A stretch of DNA of 64,000 nt from Panorpa germanica (lineage: Eukaryota > Arthropoda > Insecta > Mecoptera > Panorpidae): positions 682,001 to 746,000 of the forward strand of contig OY783208.1 in assembly GCA_963678705.1 (NCBI GenBank). The letters are read 5' to 3'. How positions within the stretch are numbered: position 1 is the first letter of the stretch; each line of letters begins with the position of its first letter. Both the position numbers and the translations under genes were made by a program. Below, one piece after another: positions 36,001 through 47,724 of this stretch. A model generated the notes under the pieces. That model was not told the DNA's origin, did no database searches, and saw nothing but the letters and a program-made list of their open reading frames with translations.

Positions 36001-39000
36001 CTATTTTACTAGAAAACAATGATTCAGAATCATCATTTTTACTAATAACATCAATTTCGGGCGGTCTATCATCAAACAGTCTAGCTGGTGTTACATCACT
36101 AGGTTCCTTTATTGTAAAATCAATCTCCGGAGGACTGTCATCAAAAACACTAATTGTTTTATCAGTGTCTTGTGGTTTCACATCGAAATTGAAATCATCG
36201 TCATCATCATCATCAAATAAACCGAATGATTTCTTATTTTGAACTTCCTTTTCATTTGTTAAGGGGCTATTTTCTTTATTTATTAAATCTAACTCGGGGG
36301 GGCTCTCTTTAAACAAGTTTACTGGTTTTGGAATTTCTTCATTGGGTATTTTTTCAGTGGGTAATGATTTCACATCATTAGAATCATCATTAAATAAACT
36401 AGCAGTCTTTTTCGGAATGGCACCCGTCTCTGTAGGCTTTGTACTAAATAATTCGTCGTTCTTTTTGCTTTTAATTAAATCTCCAAATAAATCATCATCT
36501 TCGTCATCGTCATCAAATAGGCTGATCTTCTTTTTACCTGTGTTTCTTTTATTATCAGAAAATCCGAAATCTATTGGTGGTTCATCGTCGAAGAGGCTGA
36601 CATTCTTCGTTTTTACCGGCTCCGTTTTGACATCATTTACCACAACTGGTTTTTGAGCTCTGTTAAAAAGGTCACCATCCTCACCAAAAAGAACTGCATT
36701 CTTTTTACTAGTAGCTTTGTTATTTTTAACATTTTCTTGAGGCTTTACGAAATCTACATCATCCAAATCATCAAAAATACTTGATTTCGTTTTATCATTA
36801 ATAGATTTAATGAAATCATTATTTTCATCACCAAAAATATTTGTTTTCTTTTTAATATCTTTCTCTAAGGCATCAGTTTTATCATTTTTGACAGGCTTAT
36901 TAGCTACTGGTTTAATTAAATCATCAACAACATCATTAAATAGATTCACTTTATCATTTTTAACAGATTTGGTTCCAAATGATTGCAGAAAATCATCATC
37001 TTCTTCATCATCATCAAAAATAATAGTTTTTCTTTTAATTTCTTTAGCTAAGTTATCAATTGCAACATTTTTGACAGGTTTACTACTAGTAGGTTTGATA
37101 ATTTCGTCATTATCATCAAACATATTCATTTTCCTCTTATTTTCTTTTGTAAAATCATTTTTGTTAAGTTTAGGTTGTAGAAAATCAATATCATCATCAT
37201 CCTCACTGAAAAGATTGCTTTTCTTTTTAATTTCATTGGTTAAATCATCAATTTTAGAATTCTTAACAGGTTTAGTACTGGTTGGTTTGATGATTTCCTC
37301 ATCATCACTAAACAAACTTGACTTTTTCTTAAGCTCTTTTGTGATATCATCAATCTTTTCATTCTTGACAGGCCTACCACTATTTGGCTTTATATAATCA
37401 TCATCTTTTGGCGAACTTGTTGACGCTAAATTATCAAAATCATCAGGCGGAATATCATCAAACAAATTAACAATTTTAGGTTTCTGCGGTTCTTTAAATA
37501 TACCCCCTTTCGGCTTCGTTTCTATTTTCGATGACACTTTAAAATCATCTTCAGAATCATCGTCATCAAACAAACTATCCTTTTGTTTTCTAGGTTTCTT
37601 ATAATCATCAAATAAGTCATCTAATATTGGAGGACCATCATTAAATAACATGGAGTAGTTATCTTTTGGTTTTGGTTTCGACGCAATGATGTTAGAGAAC
37701 AAGTCATCTTCGTCGCTAAATAATCCAGACTCTGTCGTAGCTAATAATTTGTTAATCTTCTGGATCGACTCCTGCTGCGTCGCTGAGTTATTCGAAACAT
37801 TATCATTAGATTTTGTGTCAAAAAGTTTGGAGGAACCGGAAAATATCTCACCCTCTTCTTCTGAGCCATCTCCGAATAAATCACCATGCGCTGTAATTAA
37901 AACTTGACGTTAAATATTGAAAATATAAAATAAACTAGAATTTATCCAATAAAATAATTCGTAATTACATTTCATATTTAATTCTATTTTTAACACAATA
38001 TTTTCAATTTATGTGTTATTTGACCAACTTTATTTGAAAATTTGGGATTTTTTTTTTCGATTCGTAAATAAGTTACCAAGGTTAGCCTATATACAAAATT
38101 TCAACTTTCTAGCACAATTTTTACTCTCGGTAAATACTGCCTCCGTGCCCCCAAATAAAATTTTGAAATTTTGAATTTTTTTTTATTAATAATATACCAA
38201 ATTATTCTAGAATCCAGAATATGAACTTTCTCCAAAGTTCCCTACCGGGCCCCCGAATTTCTTCAACCCCCTCTTTGTCAATTTTTGAATTTCTAATTTT
38301 TGAGAAATGTCAGAATTGAATACCTTAATACACATGCAAAATTTCAACTTTCTATCTTTTACGAATTAAAAGTAATACAGCAAAAAAGGGATCACTTTTT
38401 TCCAGTTTTTCCAAAATTACGGGTTTCTAGGAAATTCAGGGAAAAATTCGGGGACGCCAAAAGTCTTAAAAAAATTTTCTCTACGAAATAGGCAATTTTC
38501 AAAAATATTGAGGAAGCCATTTTCGAGCTACCATACAAAATTCAGTACCAAACATATAAGAATAGAAACATACACTTGGAACATTATAATATAGGATATA
38601 ACAATTATCTTACATTTAGGAGGGGCATCCTTTTCTGCACTGTTTGGGGTGCCTGTGTTGTACTGCAGGGAGTCAGATCTCCATGAAGACGATCCTATAG
38701 TGTTAGCAGCATGTGGAGATTGGCTTAAAGACTGTGAAGATGCTATCGATAAGGTGTCGGATCTGCTGGAATCGATTATACCTTCCTCGCTTTCTGTTTC
38801 ACTGGAGATTTTATCAAATTTGAAGAAATCGCTTGATCCGATAAGGCACGGCAATGGACGATCAACGTAGATGTCTTTAGCACGGAGATTGAACCTTTAA
38901 ACAGAAATAAAAATATATGTGGAGACATAAGGTTTCAACATTTTTAATTTATTTATATGAATGTACAACATATTAAATTTATTGTGTGAAAATTTGAAGT

Positions 39001-41207
39001 CGATTGGAGTAAAACTGTCGGAGATATAGAGTTTTAAGTCATCACCTCTCTGGTCTGATTTCGTCTTTTTGGTTGAAACTTTTAAACGCGTTTTTTTCAC
39101 ACTTAGCTTTTTCAGAGTCTAGCTCAAAATCTACTGCACCGATCCGCAATGAAATTTTGCACACTCTTTCTTTACATAAATGCCGAGGTAACGCTGTCGA
39201 GTTACTTAACAGGGTGTCCTGCAGAAACTTATCAACTAATGAAATCATTTTGGTTTTTTGATTTCAAATAATCCAGTGATGAGTTATGAGTTACTTTTTT
39301 TGTGACGTCACCGGAGATTCGCTGTCAATGGCTCATTTCTTGATATTTATTTATGAAAATTTCACAAAGTATTCTTTAAATGTTATTTTATCATGTAGTA
39401 ATTATAGAAATAATTATATATTAACTGTGTCCTCAGAAAACATTATCGAAAATGTCCTTCTTTTTATCGTTTTGATCTGGAAATGGACAAAATGAATAAT
39501 TTAATAACCTGTTAGCTCCGTCTCCTACATCTTGACTGATTGTTACTGGTTCAAAATGAGTTTCCAAAAGGTCTAAACCAAGGAGGACAGCTTCCTTAGC
39601 GACAGCAACAGGATCAGCTTTAGGCTGCAACGAAATTAAATCATGATTATATAAAAACAAATTGAAAATAAAGAATTTATGTTATAGATATTCGAATTAT
39701 AGTTCAAATTACGAGAGTTCGGCGGCGACGCATACTTAAAAGAAGTTGTGGAGTATAAACTGTCCATATAATGTGTATAGAAACGAATAAGATCGTATTA
39801 TAGATTTATACCGCTTTTATAACTTGTTTTAAATATGAGTTGCCAACGAACCATCGTGATTTAGACTATACCTCAATTTTGGGAGGCTCTATTGTTTTAT
39901 TTTGAACGAGTTCTTCGATGTCTTCTTCGTATACTCGACTTTCTACGAATTGGGAATGTTGCAGAGCTAAAAATCTTGAAACAAACATAATTAATATGAA
40001 TTAATTAATATTTAAAGTGTGTATGCATTTAAATTTGACCAGTTTTTTAAGAGTTGCCATGTTACCTAATATTGTGATTGTATTTAGTCTGCATATGTAT
40101 ATAAAAAACTAAAAAGTATTGAGTACAATCTCCAAAAAACATGTTTTAATATTTAACTACACTTTGAACAAATTAGAATTCGCGCTAGTCGGTAAAACAG
40201 TAAACTAAAAATGTTTTCCCAACTTCCCAACAGATGGCTAAAAATAAAAGGATTAATTATGTAATTAATAAACCTATTTGTTGCGTTTCCTAAGGCAATC
40301 TGTGTATAATCCAATTGACTCATCATATCATCTAAATTTGTCTTCGTTTTTTTGCTTCTTTCTCCTAAATTCTGCAACAAGAAAAAACATTATATCAATA
40401 TAACAAACCTTCTAGAAAAATGGTTGTATTCTTAGCTAATAATATTTAATAAGAAAAAAGTTTTATTTACTTCTGAAAATTTTTGTAGATGAAGCAAAAG
40501 TTTGGAGTCTCCTTGTAGGGTCCAATTATTTGAATGTTCACGAATTTGGCCCGTTGTCCAAGGGACACCATCTCCAGGACCTTCCTAAAACAATAAAATA
40601 AAGAAACCACAGTTTAAGAATTGAGAAATATCACATTTTAATAATTAGCTATTTCAAATCATTATAGTAGCAAAATTATGTGTACTGCTTTAGGAAACAA
40701 TTAATAAATCATATAAACAATATTCAAATACCAAATACAACTATTTAGGTAGGTTTAAATTGTTTTTACGTGTCCAAAGAAGTAAATATTTAAGTTTGGG
40801 AAACTTTTGGCGTCTTAGCAATCTCAGGAACTTAAAAAAGAATATGTTTAAAAGATTGTGTTCCCCTAATTAACCAAATTTAAGTTAATTATTAACATAT
40901 TAGTATATGATGAATAAGTTTTAAACAAACATAATATTTACGTAGATTCTGTGACTCATTTGAGCGGTATATGTAATAGAATCATAATAAATAAATAATG
41001 TTGTGTAAATATTCATTTCTTTTGGTATATAATTATCTTTATAACTATACTATATCTAAAACTATCTCGTTGAAGGATATATAATGAGATAATAATGTAT
41101 ATATATATTAGAATTATATATCATAATATTAGAGGTTAGGTAATACATTAACATAAAAGAATATATTAAAACAATAAGTAACAGTATACAAAACAAAAGC
41201 TTACCAT
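33095..41207 (-). CDS. WASHC2: WASH complex subunit 2 (FAM21), complete
   Basis: This is the large tail subunit of the endosomal WASH actin-nucleation complex. It links the complex to retromer and to capping protein. Coding exons (minus strand): 41,205-41,207 (the ATG only), 40,471-40,584, 40,274-40,371, 39,872-39,974, 39,509-39,624, 38,614-38,894, 35,351-37,890, 33,095-33,973. They join in one frame of 4,134 nt (1,377 aa). The N-terminal head matches FAM21: the PWTTGQIREHSNNW stretch, then FVESRVYEEDIEE, then AKDIYVDRPLPCLIGS. The tail is acidic and holds more than 25 LFa-type motifs (LFDD, LFSD, LFND and variants), which bind retromer VPS35 in the human protein. The last exon opens with a basic KVKRRPSSRKAR segment (about residue 1,090) that matches the capping-protein-interacting region of FAM21. 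The final LFa motifs run to the C-terminus. Introns carry families A, B, C and G. The start shares a 285-bp divergent promoter region with UFC1. Confidence 0.95.
33997..34680 (-). repeat. Family C element
   Basis: In the last WASHC2 intron, 23 bp from the splice acceptor side of exon 8. Shows a deletion of about 65 bp near 34,110 relative to 9,255-10,000. Confidence 0.8.
34681..35217 (+). mobile_element. Family A element, left terminus missing
   Basis: Joins family C directly at AAATTGATGTTAATAAATG. Right end AGGACACAAGCCCATT intact. Confidence 0.88.
38310..38560. repeat. Family G repeat
   Basis: In WASHC2 intron 6. Contains AAAATTACGGGTTTCTAGG and CTCTACGAAATAGGCAATTT. Confidence 0.8.
38930..39475 (-). 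repeat. Family B element
   Basis: Fills most of WASHC2 intron 5. Carries the minus frame 39,042-39,248 and GTGACGTCACCGGAG. Confidence 0.82.
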
Positions 41208-41492
41208 ATTTAAATAATACACAAAACAATTATAATAAAATATCTATATATATCAAAACTAGAAAATATAAAAACTTGTTAACAAAACCTAATTATTTGA
41301 CAGATAATAAATGACATTCCTAATCGGTGCGTTCGTAAACTACGAAGTGTTACGAAAATGTACGAAGTTAAATGATCAGTGATTGGTTGGTGTTTAACAT
41401 CAGAGAAATGTCAAAGCTATTCTACCACGTCACTTGACTGGTTTATTAAATGTCAATTTATTATTTTTATAAAATTAATTTAATTAATTAAA
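41208..41492. promoter_or_regulatory. Divergent promoter region between WASHC2 and UFC1
   Basis: The two start codons point away from each other with 285 bp between them, so both promoters and 5' untranslated regions must lie here, although WASHC2 may have more upstream sequence. The stretch holds repeated CTACGAAG/TACGAAG words around 41,335-41,370 and a CACGTCACTTGAC site near 41,428. No repeat family intrudes. Promoter function is inferred from position only. Confidence 0.6.
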
Positions 41493-43627
41493 ATGGTTGA
41501 TGAAGGTACACGTAAAACTTTATCAAATATTCCACTGTTAAAAACAAAAGCTGGACCAAGAGATGGTGATTTATGGGCAGATCGTTTGAAAGAAGAATAT
41601 ATCTCGTTAATTAAGGTAACTTACAATAATATAACCTAGAAATAGAAATAGCATATGTTTTTAGAGCTCTTTTATATTATAGAAAGAATTAGAGCTCTTT
41701 TAAATATGAAAAGTTCATAATAATAGCTATTAAAATCGCATTGTTTATAGTCTATTAGTCACAGCCTTTTATGCTTCTAATTTTGTTAATAATTATGTAG
41801 TTTATATGTTTTTAATTTATAAGAATGTTTGATCATTAATTTTGAAACTGGGGCAAGTCTATTTCTTAAAAAAGATAGATATTCCTATGTTTAAACAACC
41901 TTTGTTTAAAATAGTAACAATTGCGTAATATTGGCCAATGTAGAAAACGTCTTAATTCTGTGTTCATTTGGATGAAGAAATTCTTTACGTTTTTTGTATT
42001 TATGTCTTATCTACTACAAGAAAAACCTTTAAAATCTCCCAAAAACGAACTTGGACTAGCCCTAGTTTAAAAATAAACCTGTTATACCTTTATTTATTGC
42101 ATAAAATGTTTGATCAATAATTTATTTTCTATTTTTAAGTATACTCAAAACAACAAGGACGCTGATAACGATTGGTTCAAATTAGAATCAAACGAAAGGG
42201 GCACAAAATGGTTTGGGAAATGCTGGTACATTCACGATCTTCGTAAATATGAGTTCAAGGTTGAATTCGAGGTAAAACACTCCTAAATCTACGAAAATGT
42301 TGTAATGGGCTTGTGTCCTCATTTTTTAGTGGTCGATTTTTCAATTGTTGATTGAAATTGATGTTAATACATGTGTATTGGCGTGTCTATTTTATTAAAT
42401 ATCTAAATGTTGACGGAGATATAGCAATTAAAAATTTGAATTGTAGTTTTAGCGCTAGAAATGTCGGCCATATTTATGACGTAACATGTTTTGTAGCTGT
42501 TGGTAGTCCTGTGTATCTAGTACGAAAAGAATAATAAGTTTTTATTTTATTTAATCCTGCTAAGGCAGACATAATATTGGAATTTTATTGTTCCTTGAAA
42601 TAGCTGTAAATAATATTTGATATGCTGATATATAAATACATATAGCAGAGATTTATGAGCTGTAAAATTGGCAGCGATTGTGATGTCACATGCATTTGGA
42701 ATGTGTACAACGTTGAAGCCCTTTAATAATTAAAGAGACAAAATGACTTTTTTATTTGTTAATATCTCCTAACACATAAGGTTCTACTTTATCAATATGT
42801 AGTACACTTTTATAGAAATTAAGACATAGGACACAAGCCCATTACTGTCCAGAAACTCACAAGATGGGCTTTTGTAAGGTTTTATGGGGCCCTGCTAACT
42901 ATTGTTGTACAATGAGGCAAAAATAGTTTCATGTGGACACAGGGCCTTCAGATAAATTTCTTATAAAGCTCGTCTTAAAACCTAAATCGAATTTTTAAGA
43001 ATTACAAAAGCTATTGTTTCTTAAAATAATTAATTTTCTATTTTATAGATTCCTGTTACATATCCTCAAACAGCTCCAGAGTTATCTCTTCCAGAATTAG
43101 ATGGAAAAACAGCAAAAATGTACCGCGGTGGAAAAATATGTCTTACAGATCATTTTAAACCATTGTGGGCGAAAAATGCACCTAAATTTGGAATTGCTCA
43201 TGCTATGGCTTTAGGAGTAAGTATTTTATTTAAGCCAGATGTTCACTGATTCATGCACTATGATCGTGATCATGAAAAATTCACATTTTAAATAGCTATA
43301 TCTCGATAAAGACGTGGTCAATAATGTCCATTTTTCGTTATGAGGTCTGTGACTACGATTTTTATAACATATCAAATTTTCATGAAGTTCCTGCATTACG
43401 TTTGGAATTTAAACCAACAAATGTGTATTCTCCATTAGAGCCCGTGTTCTAATTACTCATAAAAACGGCGTGGTCATTTTTAAACTAATTCAGCAAAGTC
43501 CAGATGCTAAATTAATTAGTTATTACATTATTATTAACAATTGTCTAATTTTTTCTAGTTGGGTCCTTGGCTAGCAGTGGAGATTCCAGATTTAATCGAA
43601 AAGAAAGTTATCACTCCAGACAACTAA
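41493..43627 (+). CDS. UFC1: Ubiquitin-fold modifier-conjugating enzyme 1 (UFM1 E2)
   Basis: UFC1 is the E2 that takes UFM1 from UBA5 by thioester and passes it, with UFL1, to targets such as ribosomal protein uL24 at the endoplasmic reticulum. Exons: 41,493-41,615; 42,140-42,271; 43,049-43,216; 43,559-43,627. They join in frame to give 163 aa, close to the 167 of the human enzyme. The TAK motif (residues 106-108) and the catalytic cysteine, Cys116, in [10 protein letters not shown] are present, as is the C-terminal [15 protein letters not shown] segment typical of the family. The ATG is preceded by AT-rich leader sequence and matches the usual N-terminus. Intron 2 contains a full family A element (42,306-42,842), and intron 3 contains a family F copy (43,295-43,470). 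Nothing suggests loss of function. Confidence 0.97.
42306..42842 (+). mobile_element. Family A element, full ends, in UFC1 intron 2
   Basis: Begins ATGGGCTTGTGTCCTC, ends AGGACACAAGCCCAT, flanked by TA on each side. Short subtype. Confidence 0.92.
43295..43470. repeat. Family F repeat in UFC1 intron 3
   Basis: Same sequence as 61,676-61,880, including AAAAACGGCGTGGTCATTTT. Confidence 0.85.
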
Positions 43628-43963
43628 ATAAACAATTTCTAAAAACTTTTTAATTTGTTAACAAATAGAATGAAAATATTTGATTTATTTCTTTTATTAT
43701 TTTTATAGAAATATTATTTTATTTTATAAGCAAGCTTAAATTATATTGATTAAGAAAAAGAACCTTAAATATATATCACTGGTTTTTGTTAAGTTCAACT
43801 GTATATAGTAATTAAAATTATTAATTAACAAATAAAATATAAATTTAAAGTAAATATTCGTCTAGTTTTGATGGCTGGATAAAAAATACACTTTTGCTAA
43901 ATATTTAGAGCCTTATTAATAATAAGTGAACGTATTTTGAATATTATATTTAGCTTTCTAATA
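43628..43963. other. 3' region of UFC1
   Basis: AT-rich, with several AATAAA-type hexamers (for example near 43,831). No gene. Confidence 0.45.
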
Positions 43964-45121
43964 ATAGGGATTGAGAAAGAACTGTAGAGGCAGCACTACT
44001 GCCGAAAGTGGATCGCTCTGGTGTCATAAATGTAAAGGATTGTGATGTAAACAGCGTAGAAATAGTATTAATAGAAATAAATAATGCAAAAAATAATTAA
44101 ATTCGGGTTCTTGATAATCTTGAACCTTGATAATCAGATTTAATAGGATCTGGAGTAATTGGATCACACCCAACATCTTCAACATTCTTTCGTAAAAGCG
44201 GCAAATTAATTATATTATAATATTGGAATGTTTACTTGCACTTCTGCAGTAGTTACACCATCACGGGAATTTATGTTACAAAAAAAATACTTATGTTCAT
44301 CTAAAACACTTTCATCAACAATTTCATCAGTTTGACATGTTATACTACGAGTTGTTTTTTGTGGAGTAGCATCAGAAGCATAATGATCTTCAACGCTCTG
44401 TGTTTCAATATCTACATAATTATCCTCTTGAATTTCAATTTCATTATTATTATTATTATTAATGATATTCATTTCACTTCGTACATTCCGTTGCCGTAAT
44501 CGTTCGAAACGTTCAAATGACTGAGTGGATTTTTTGGTATTTACTTTACCAGGAAAAATTGTTGGTGTGTATGAAGGATGCCGAGGATGTTCTGACTTTT
44601 GATTATTCACAAAATGATCACTACAAATGCGTGTATTTTTAGTTAGTTCCCAATCCTTTAGATATTTTCTGAAACACAAATTTTTTAAATTTTACTTTTA
44701 CTTATTACTATTTTATTTATTTCATAAAATAATTATTATATAGTTTAATATTCTATTTTATAATACTTAGCTTTTCAAATTTGATTGTGATTAATTAAAT
44801 TTTTTTATTAAAATAATTTACTTACACATAGTTTTTCACTGCATTTATCCATTGTTGACGTTTAAAGGTTATCCATAGTACTCGCAGGGAAACGATAAAA
44901 TTTCACACTTGTATTTTGGTTTTTGTTTTTATATGGCATATTGAAACAGCCACGGATACAGCACGATACTTTTGAAGAAGACATTACTTAAAATTATTTC
45001 GATTAGATTAAAAAAATTATTAATTTAACAAATTCCTTATTGTTTTCTATACCACTTGCCACCACTTTGCTTTACATTTTTCTCGGTAGTTGGCGTCAAA
45101 GTCATGTTTCTCAATCCCTAT
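43964..45121. mobile_element. Candidate small DNA transposon around the THAP gene
   Basis: ATAGGGATTGAGAAA at 43,964-43,978 recurs as its exact reverse complement at 45,107-45,121. Inside each end a weaker similarity continues (ACTAC..CCGA and ATGTAAAG on both sides). The gene between encodes only a THAP finger and a tail. THAP fingers are the DNA-binding domain of P-element transposases, so this could be a P-related element or a deletion derivative. I see no clear 8-bp target duplication, and the right end abuts a LINE remnant, which weakens the case. Confidence 0.4.
44215..44984 (-). pseudogene. THAP-domain protein, frameshifted in exon 1
   Basis: THAP domains are C2CH zinc fingers that bind DNA; they occur in host regulators and in P-type transposases. 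Exon 1 (44,826-44,984) starts MSSSKVSCCIRGC and reaches FYRFPAS, then meets a stop at 44,862-44,864. A one-base shift near 44,862-44,868 restores KRQQWINAVKNYV, which carries the conserved THAP tryptophan. Exon 2 (44,215-44,668) continues with KYLKDWELTKNTRICSDHF, holding the CxxH pair, and YTPTIFP, equivalent to the AVPTxF box. After the finger there is an Asn run (about 44,447-44,461) and about 80 residues of no known domain; there is no transposase or coiled-coil core. The conserved downstream splice site and clean exon 2 suggest the shift is recent or a sequencing error. Perfect 15-bp inverted repeats at 43,964-43,978 and 45,107-45,121 flank the gene. Confidence 0.65.
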
Positions 45122-45345
45122 GGGGCTGTACTAAGAAATGCAACATCATATGCATTCAGACTTTCCAAAACAAAGTTCTGAGGAACATAGTGAATGCACC
45201 ATGGTCATAGGGATCTCAAAGTAACTACAGTAGCTGAAGAAATTACGAAAATAGGAAGAAATCACGAGCAACGTCTCCAACACCATGTCAACGTGGATGG
45301 ACTGACAAGAAGATTAAAGAGAACTAAGCCATTTGAGCTAGGATG
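45121..45345 (+). pseudogene. Jockey-like LINE remnant, C-terminal end of the reverse-transcriptase ORF
   Basis: The plus strand reads WGCTKKCNI, then IQTFQNKVLRNIVNAPW, then a stop. That string (LWG..., IQ.FQ.K.LR.I.NAPW) is the typical end of jockey-clade non-LTR retrotransposon ORF2 proteins. Downstream sequence keeps recognisable fragments in shifted frames (around 45,225-45,335). It is short and broken, and no upstream RT core is present in the window. Confidence 0.7.
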
Positions 45346-45543
45346 ATCAACAATGGTTAATACTCTGACTTCAAGATTATTACCATTATTAAGACCATTA
45401 ACTAGAAAATATTTTATTAGATAGTTTATATTAAATAGTTAGAACAATATAATAGGTATAATAAAAACAAAATATTAAGCTTTGATTTCAATTATTGTAG
45501 CCACCAAACAGTGAACGCTTTTTTAAGGGATGTTTTTTTATAA

Positions 45544-45975
45544 TGGGCTTGTGTCCTCATTTTGTAGTGGTCGATTTTTCAATTGTTGATTGGACTTGAT
45601 GTTAATAAATGTGTATTGGCGTGTCTATTTTATTAAATATCTAAATGTTGACGGAGATATAGCAATTAAAAGTTTGAATTGTAGTTTTAGCACTAGGTCA
45701 GTCATTTGTTGAGTAGGTCAGTGCTGTGGTAATGTTTTGTAGCTGTTGGTAGTCGAATAATCAAGTCAAGTCAAAGAATAATAAGTTTTTATTTTATTTA
45801 ACCCTGTTAAGGCAGACATAATATTGAAATTTTATTGTTCCTTGAAATAGCTGTAAATAATATTTGATATTTTGATATATAAATACATATAGCAGAGATT
45901 TATGAGCTGTAAGGTTAACAGCGGTTGTGATGTCACATGCATTTGAAATGTGTACAACGTTGAATCCCTTTAATA
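45544..45975 (+). mobile_element. Family A element, 3' truncated
   Basis: Breaks at CCCTTTAATA where the next copy begins in the same orientation. Part of the AGCGCTAGAAATGG core is deleted. Confidence 0.9.
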
Positions 45976-46612
45976 ATGGGCTTGTGTCCTCATTTTTTAG
46001 TGGTCGATTTTTCAATTGTTGATTGAAATTGATGTTAATAAATGTGTATTGGTGTGTCTATTTTATTAAATATCTAAATATTGACGGAGATATAGCAATT
46101 AAAAATTTGAATTGTAGTTTTAGCGCTAGAAATGGTCGCCCATATTTGTATGACATGAAATGCATTTTTACGTCAGTTATTTGTTGAGTAGGTCAGTGTT
46201 GTGGTAATGTTTTGTAGCTGTTGGTACTCAAACAATCCAGTCAAGTCAAAGAATAATAAGTTTTTACTTTATTTAACCCTGTTAAGGCAGACATAATATT
46301 GAAATTTTATTGTTCCTTGAAATAACTGTAAATAATATTTGATATTTTGATATATAAATACATATAGCAGAGATTTATGATCTGTAAGGTTGGTAACCTT
46401 ACACAAGGATTGTGATGTCACATGCATTTGGAGTTTGTACAACGTTGAATCCCTTTAATAATTAAAGAGACAAAATGACTTTTTTAATTGTTAATATCTC
46501 CTAACATATAAGGAGTTATTAAAAAATAATTGAACATTTGAGGTTCTAGTAACCCACTTTATCAATATGTAGTACACTTTTATAGAAATTAAGATATAGG
46601 ACACAAGCCCAT
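45976..46612 (+). mobile_element. Family A element, full length
   Basis: Head-to-tail with the previous copy. Longest copy, with an extra TTAAAAAATAATTGAACATT segment near 46,518. Confidence 0.92.
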
Positions 46613-46908
46613 TTCCGATTGAAATATATTTTAATAGATGTAAGATTGTATTGGCGTTCTTATTTCTTTAATTATACAAAAGTTAACGCAGTTATAGAGT
46701 TATATTAAACTGCAGTACAATTTCAGTTTTGTCGCATATAAAGTCACACAATTAGTATTAAATTTTTCTTTTTGTACAATCTCTATAATATAAAATTTGA
46801 TGGAATGCACAACTCAGCTGTTCTAGTAAATGACGTAACACACACAAATCAACACACATCGTACCATGCATTGGAATTTTTATTGGAAGAGACACAATGA
46901 CTTTTTTA

Positions 46909-47458
46909 ATAGGCTTGTGTCCTATGTCTTAATTTCTATAAAAGTGTACTGCATATTGATAAAGTAGGTTACTAGAACTCCTTATATGGTAGGAGATATT
47001 AACAATTAAAAAAGTCATTTTGTCTCTTTAATTATTAAAGGGATTCAACGTTGTACACATTCCAAATGCATGTGACATCACAACCGCTGCCAACCTTACA
47101 GCTCATAAATCTCTGCTATATGTATTTATATATCAAAATATCAAATATTATTTACAGCTATTTCAAGGAACAATAAAATTCCAATTTTATGTCTGCCTTA
47201 GCAGGGTTAAATAAAATAAAAACTTATTATTCTTTGATTTGACTTGATTATTTGACTACCAACAGCTACAAAACATTACCACAGCACTGACCTACTCAAC
47301 AAATAACTGACCTAGTGCTAAAACTATAATTCAAACTTTTAATTGCTATATCTCCGTCAACATTTAGATATTTAATAAAATAGACACGCCAATACACATT
47401 TATTAACATCAATTTCAATCAACAATTGAAAAATCGACCACTAAAAAATGAGGACAAA
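46909..47458 (-). mobile_element. Family A element
   Basis: Left terminus ATAGGCTTGTGTCCTATG; the right terminus has decayed after GAGGACAAAAG. It lies about 270 bp beyond the stop of the Lys/Glu-rich gene. Confidence 0.9.
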
Positions 47459-47724
47459 AGTCAAATACAAATACAAATTTTATATAATATTTATTTTTTA
47501 TATTTATATATTTTAAAACATAAGATTTTAAATACAAAATCATTGTTTTAATATTAAAATTATATATATACGTATATAAGAATCAAAATTAATAAATAAA
47601 TTGTTATTTACACTTTCTGCAATAATTTAACAATCAGAAAGTGTTACTAAAAGAATATTTTTGTTTCTATCCAGGCCACAACAATGGTGTACCCTTCTTG
47701 TAGCTGGAAACATAAATAGGGGGC

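Noticed and set aside
35445-37397. Long plus-strand Ser/Phe-rich frames opposite WASHC2 and the Lys/Glu-rich gene
   Set aside because: They are antisense shadows of GAT- and AAA/GAA-rich coding exons on the minus strand.
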